Source: JBBIRG01 sp964410965
GTDB lineage: Bacteria > CLD3 > SB21 > JBBIRG01
NCBI GenBank assembly: GCA_964410965.1
Contig: CAYPIY010000007.1
Span: forward strand, 186,001 to 250,000
Length of the DNA: 64,000 bases
Direction of reading: 5' to 3'
Part shown: piece by piece, positions 63,852-64,000 of the stretch
Numbering within the stretch: the first letter of the stretch is position 1
Layout: each line of letters starts with the position of its first letter
Position numbers and translations under genes: made by a program
The notes under the pieces: generated by a model
Seen by the model: only the letters and a program-made list of their open reading frames with translations
What the model was told of the DNA's origin: nothing
Database searches by the model: none

Positions 63852-64000
63852 TCAGAATGAAAAATTGACCGTGAACCGGTGTCCCGGATCCAGTTTTCCC
63901 ATATTCATATACCCGTAATCGACACCCAGCCCGAAAGCGTCCGAGAACTTATAGTTGAGGCCGGCACCGAATGTCATGCCGCCCATGCTGCCGGTAGCGG
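63852..64000 (-). CDS. Outer-membrane beta-barrel protein (C-terminus; 5' end outside window)
   Basis: The last 48 residues read as two to three beta strands (MTFGAGLNYKF, AFGLGVDYGYMNMG) and end in HRFTVNFSF with a terminal aromatic, the signal for barrel insertion. The pattern, in particular DYGY...LGPGHRFTVxFSF, is like PorV/PorQ (type IX secretion) and FadL-like barrels. A PorV role would suit the cargo genes next to it, but 48 residues cannot decide. Confidence 0.65.
   Translation of the reverse strand, partial: ATGSMGGMTFGAGLNYKFSDAFGLGVDYGYMNMGKLDPGHRFTVNFSF

Noticed and set aside
1..64000. tRNA, rRNA, phage or intact insertion sequence
   Set aside because: No cloverleaf with a 3' arm, no rRNA-like segment and no transposase or integrase frame was recognised on either strand by reading.

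Overview
The window looks like a chromosome segment of a Gram-negative bacterium of the FCB superphylum (Bacteroidota/Chlorobiota/Ignavibacteriota-like or a related candidate phylum). The main reason is that five large exported proteins end in the same roughly 85-residue tail: a YPNPFNP motif, then IYN-LGQEVRTLVN, then WDG-N-G-VxSGxYMYR and a basic end. This is the type IX secretion (Por) sorting domain. A partial outer-membrane barrel at the right edge, a propeller-type sensor kinase and several lipoproteins fit the same picture. No rRNA, tRNA, phage, complete insertion sequence or CRISPR array was seen. Several genes start at GTG or TTG.

1-5.9 kb: a minus-strand operon of ETF:quinone oxidoreductase, an unknown membrane protein and DoxX, then UbiA-XdhC, then two RRM RNA-binding proteins with a long leader. 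6.2-8.7 kb: cell-wall enzymes (an M23 peptidase and a convergent MltD-like lytic transglycosylase), followed by a tiny Lys/Ala-rich protein. 9-21.7 kb: a long minus-strand envelope-related run: CoaE, a nucleoside transporter, an AsmA-glycosyltransferase 51 fusion, a CPBP-like membrane protein, SelA, a lipoprotein, a propeller sensor kinase, an LpxH-like phosphatase and an MlaC-like/DUF3047 fusion. 21.9-25.4 kb (plus): threonine aldolase, DeoC, a DUF4160/DUF2442 pair and fructose-1,6-bisphosphatase.

25.5-44.5 kb is the most accessory-looking part. It holds a type IX cargo protein made of 47-residue repeats, a DUF433/DUF5615 toxin-antitoxin-like pair, two tandem exported TPR-CHAT (caspase-like) proteins, a GDPD phosphodiesterase, two paralogous M28 peptidases with type IX tails plus a remnant of a third, and a secreted HEFGH metallopeptidase. 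44.6-51 kb: AroQ (TTG start), a YCF48-like lipoprotein, a scarred intergenic region, ThyX, an ACT protein with a membrane sensor kinase, and a phosphodiester glycosidase. 51.3-58.4 kb (plus): SemiSWEET, a 1909-residue alpha-2-macroglobulin and a TPR lipoprotein. 58.6-64 kb (minus): two more type IX cargo proteins and the C-terminus of an outer-membrane barrel, each with a clear terminator.

The common theme is building, remodelling and guarding the cell envelope, together with protein export. All functions are inferred from motifs and family knowledge; no database search was run.
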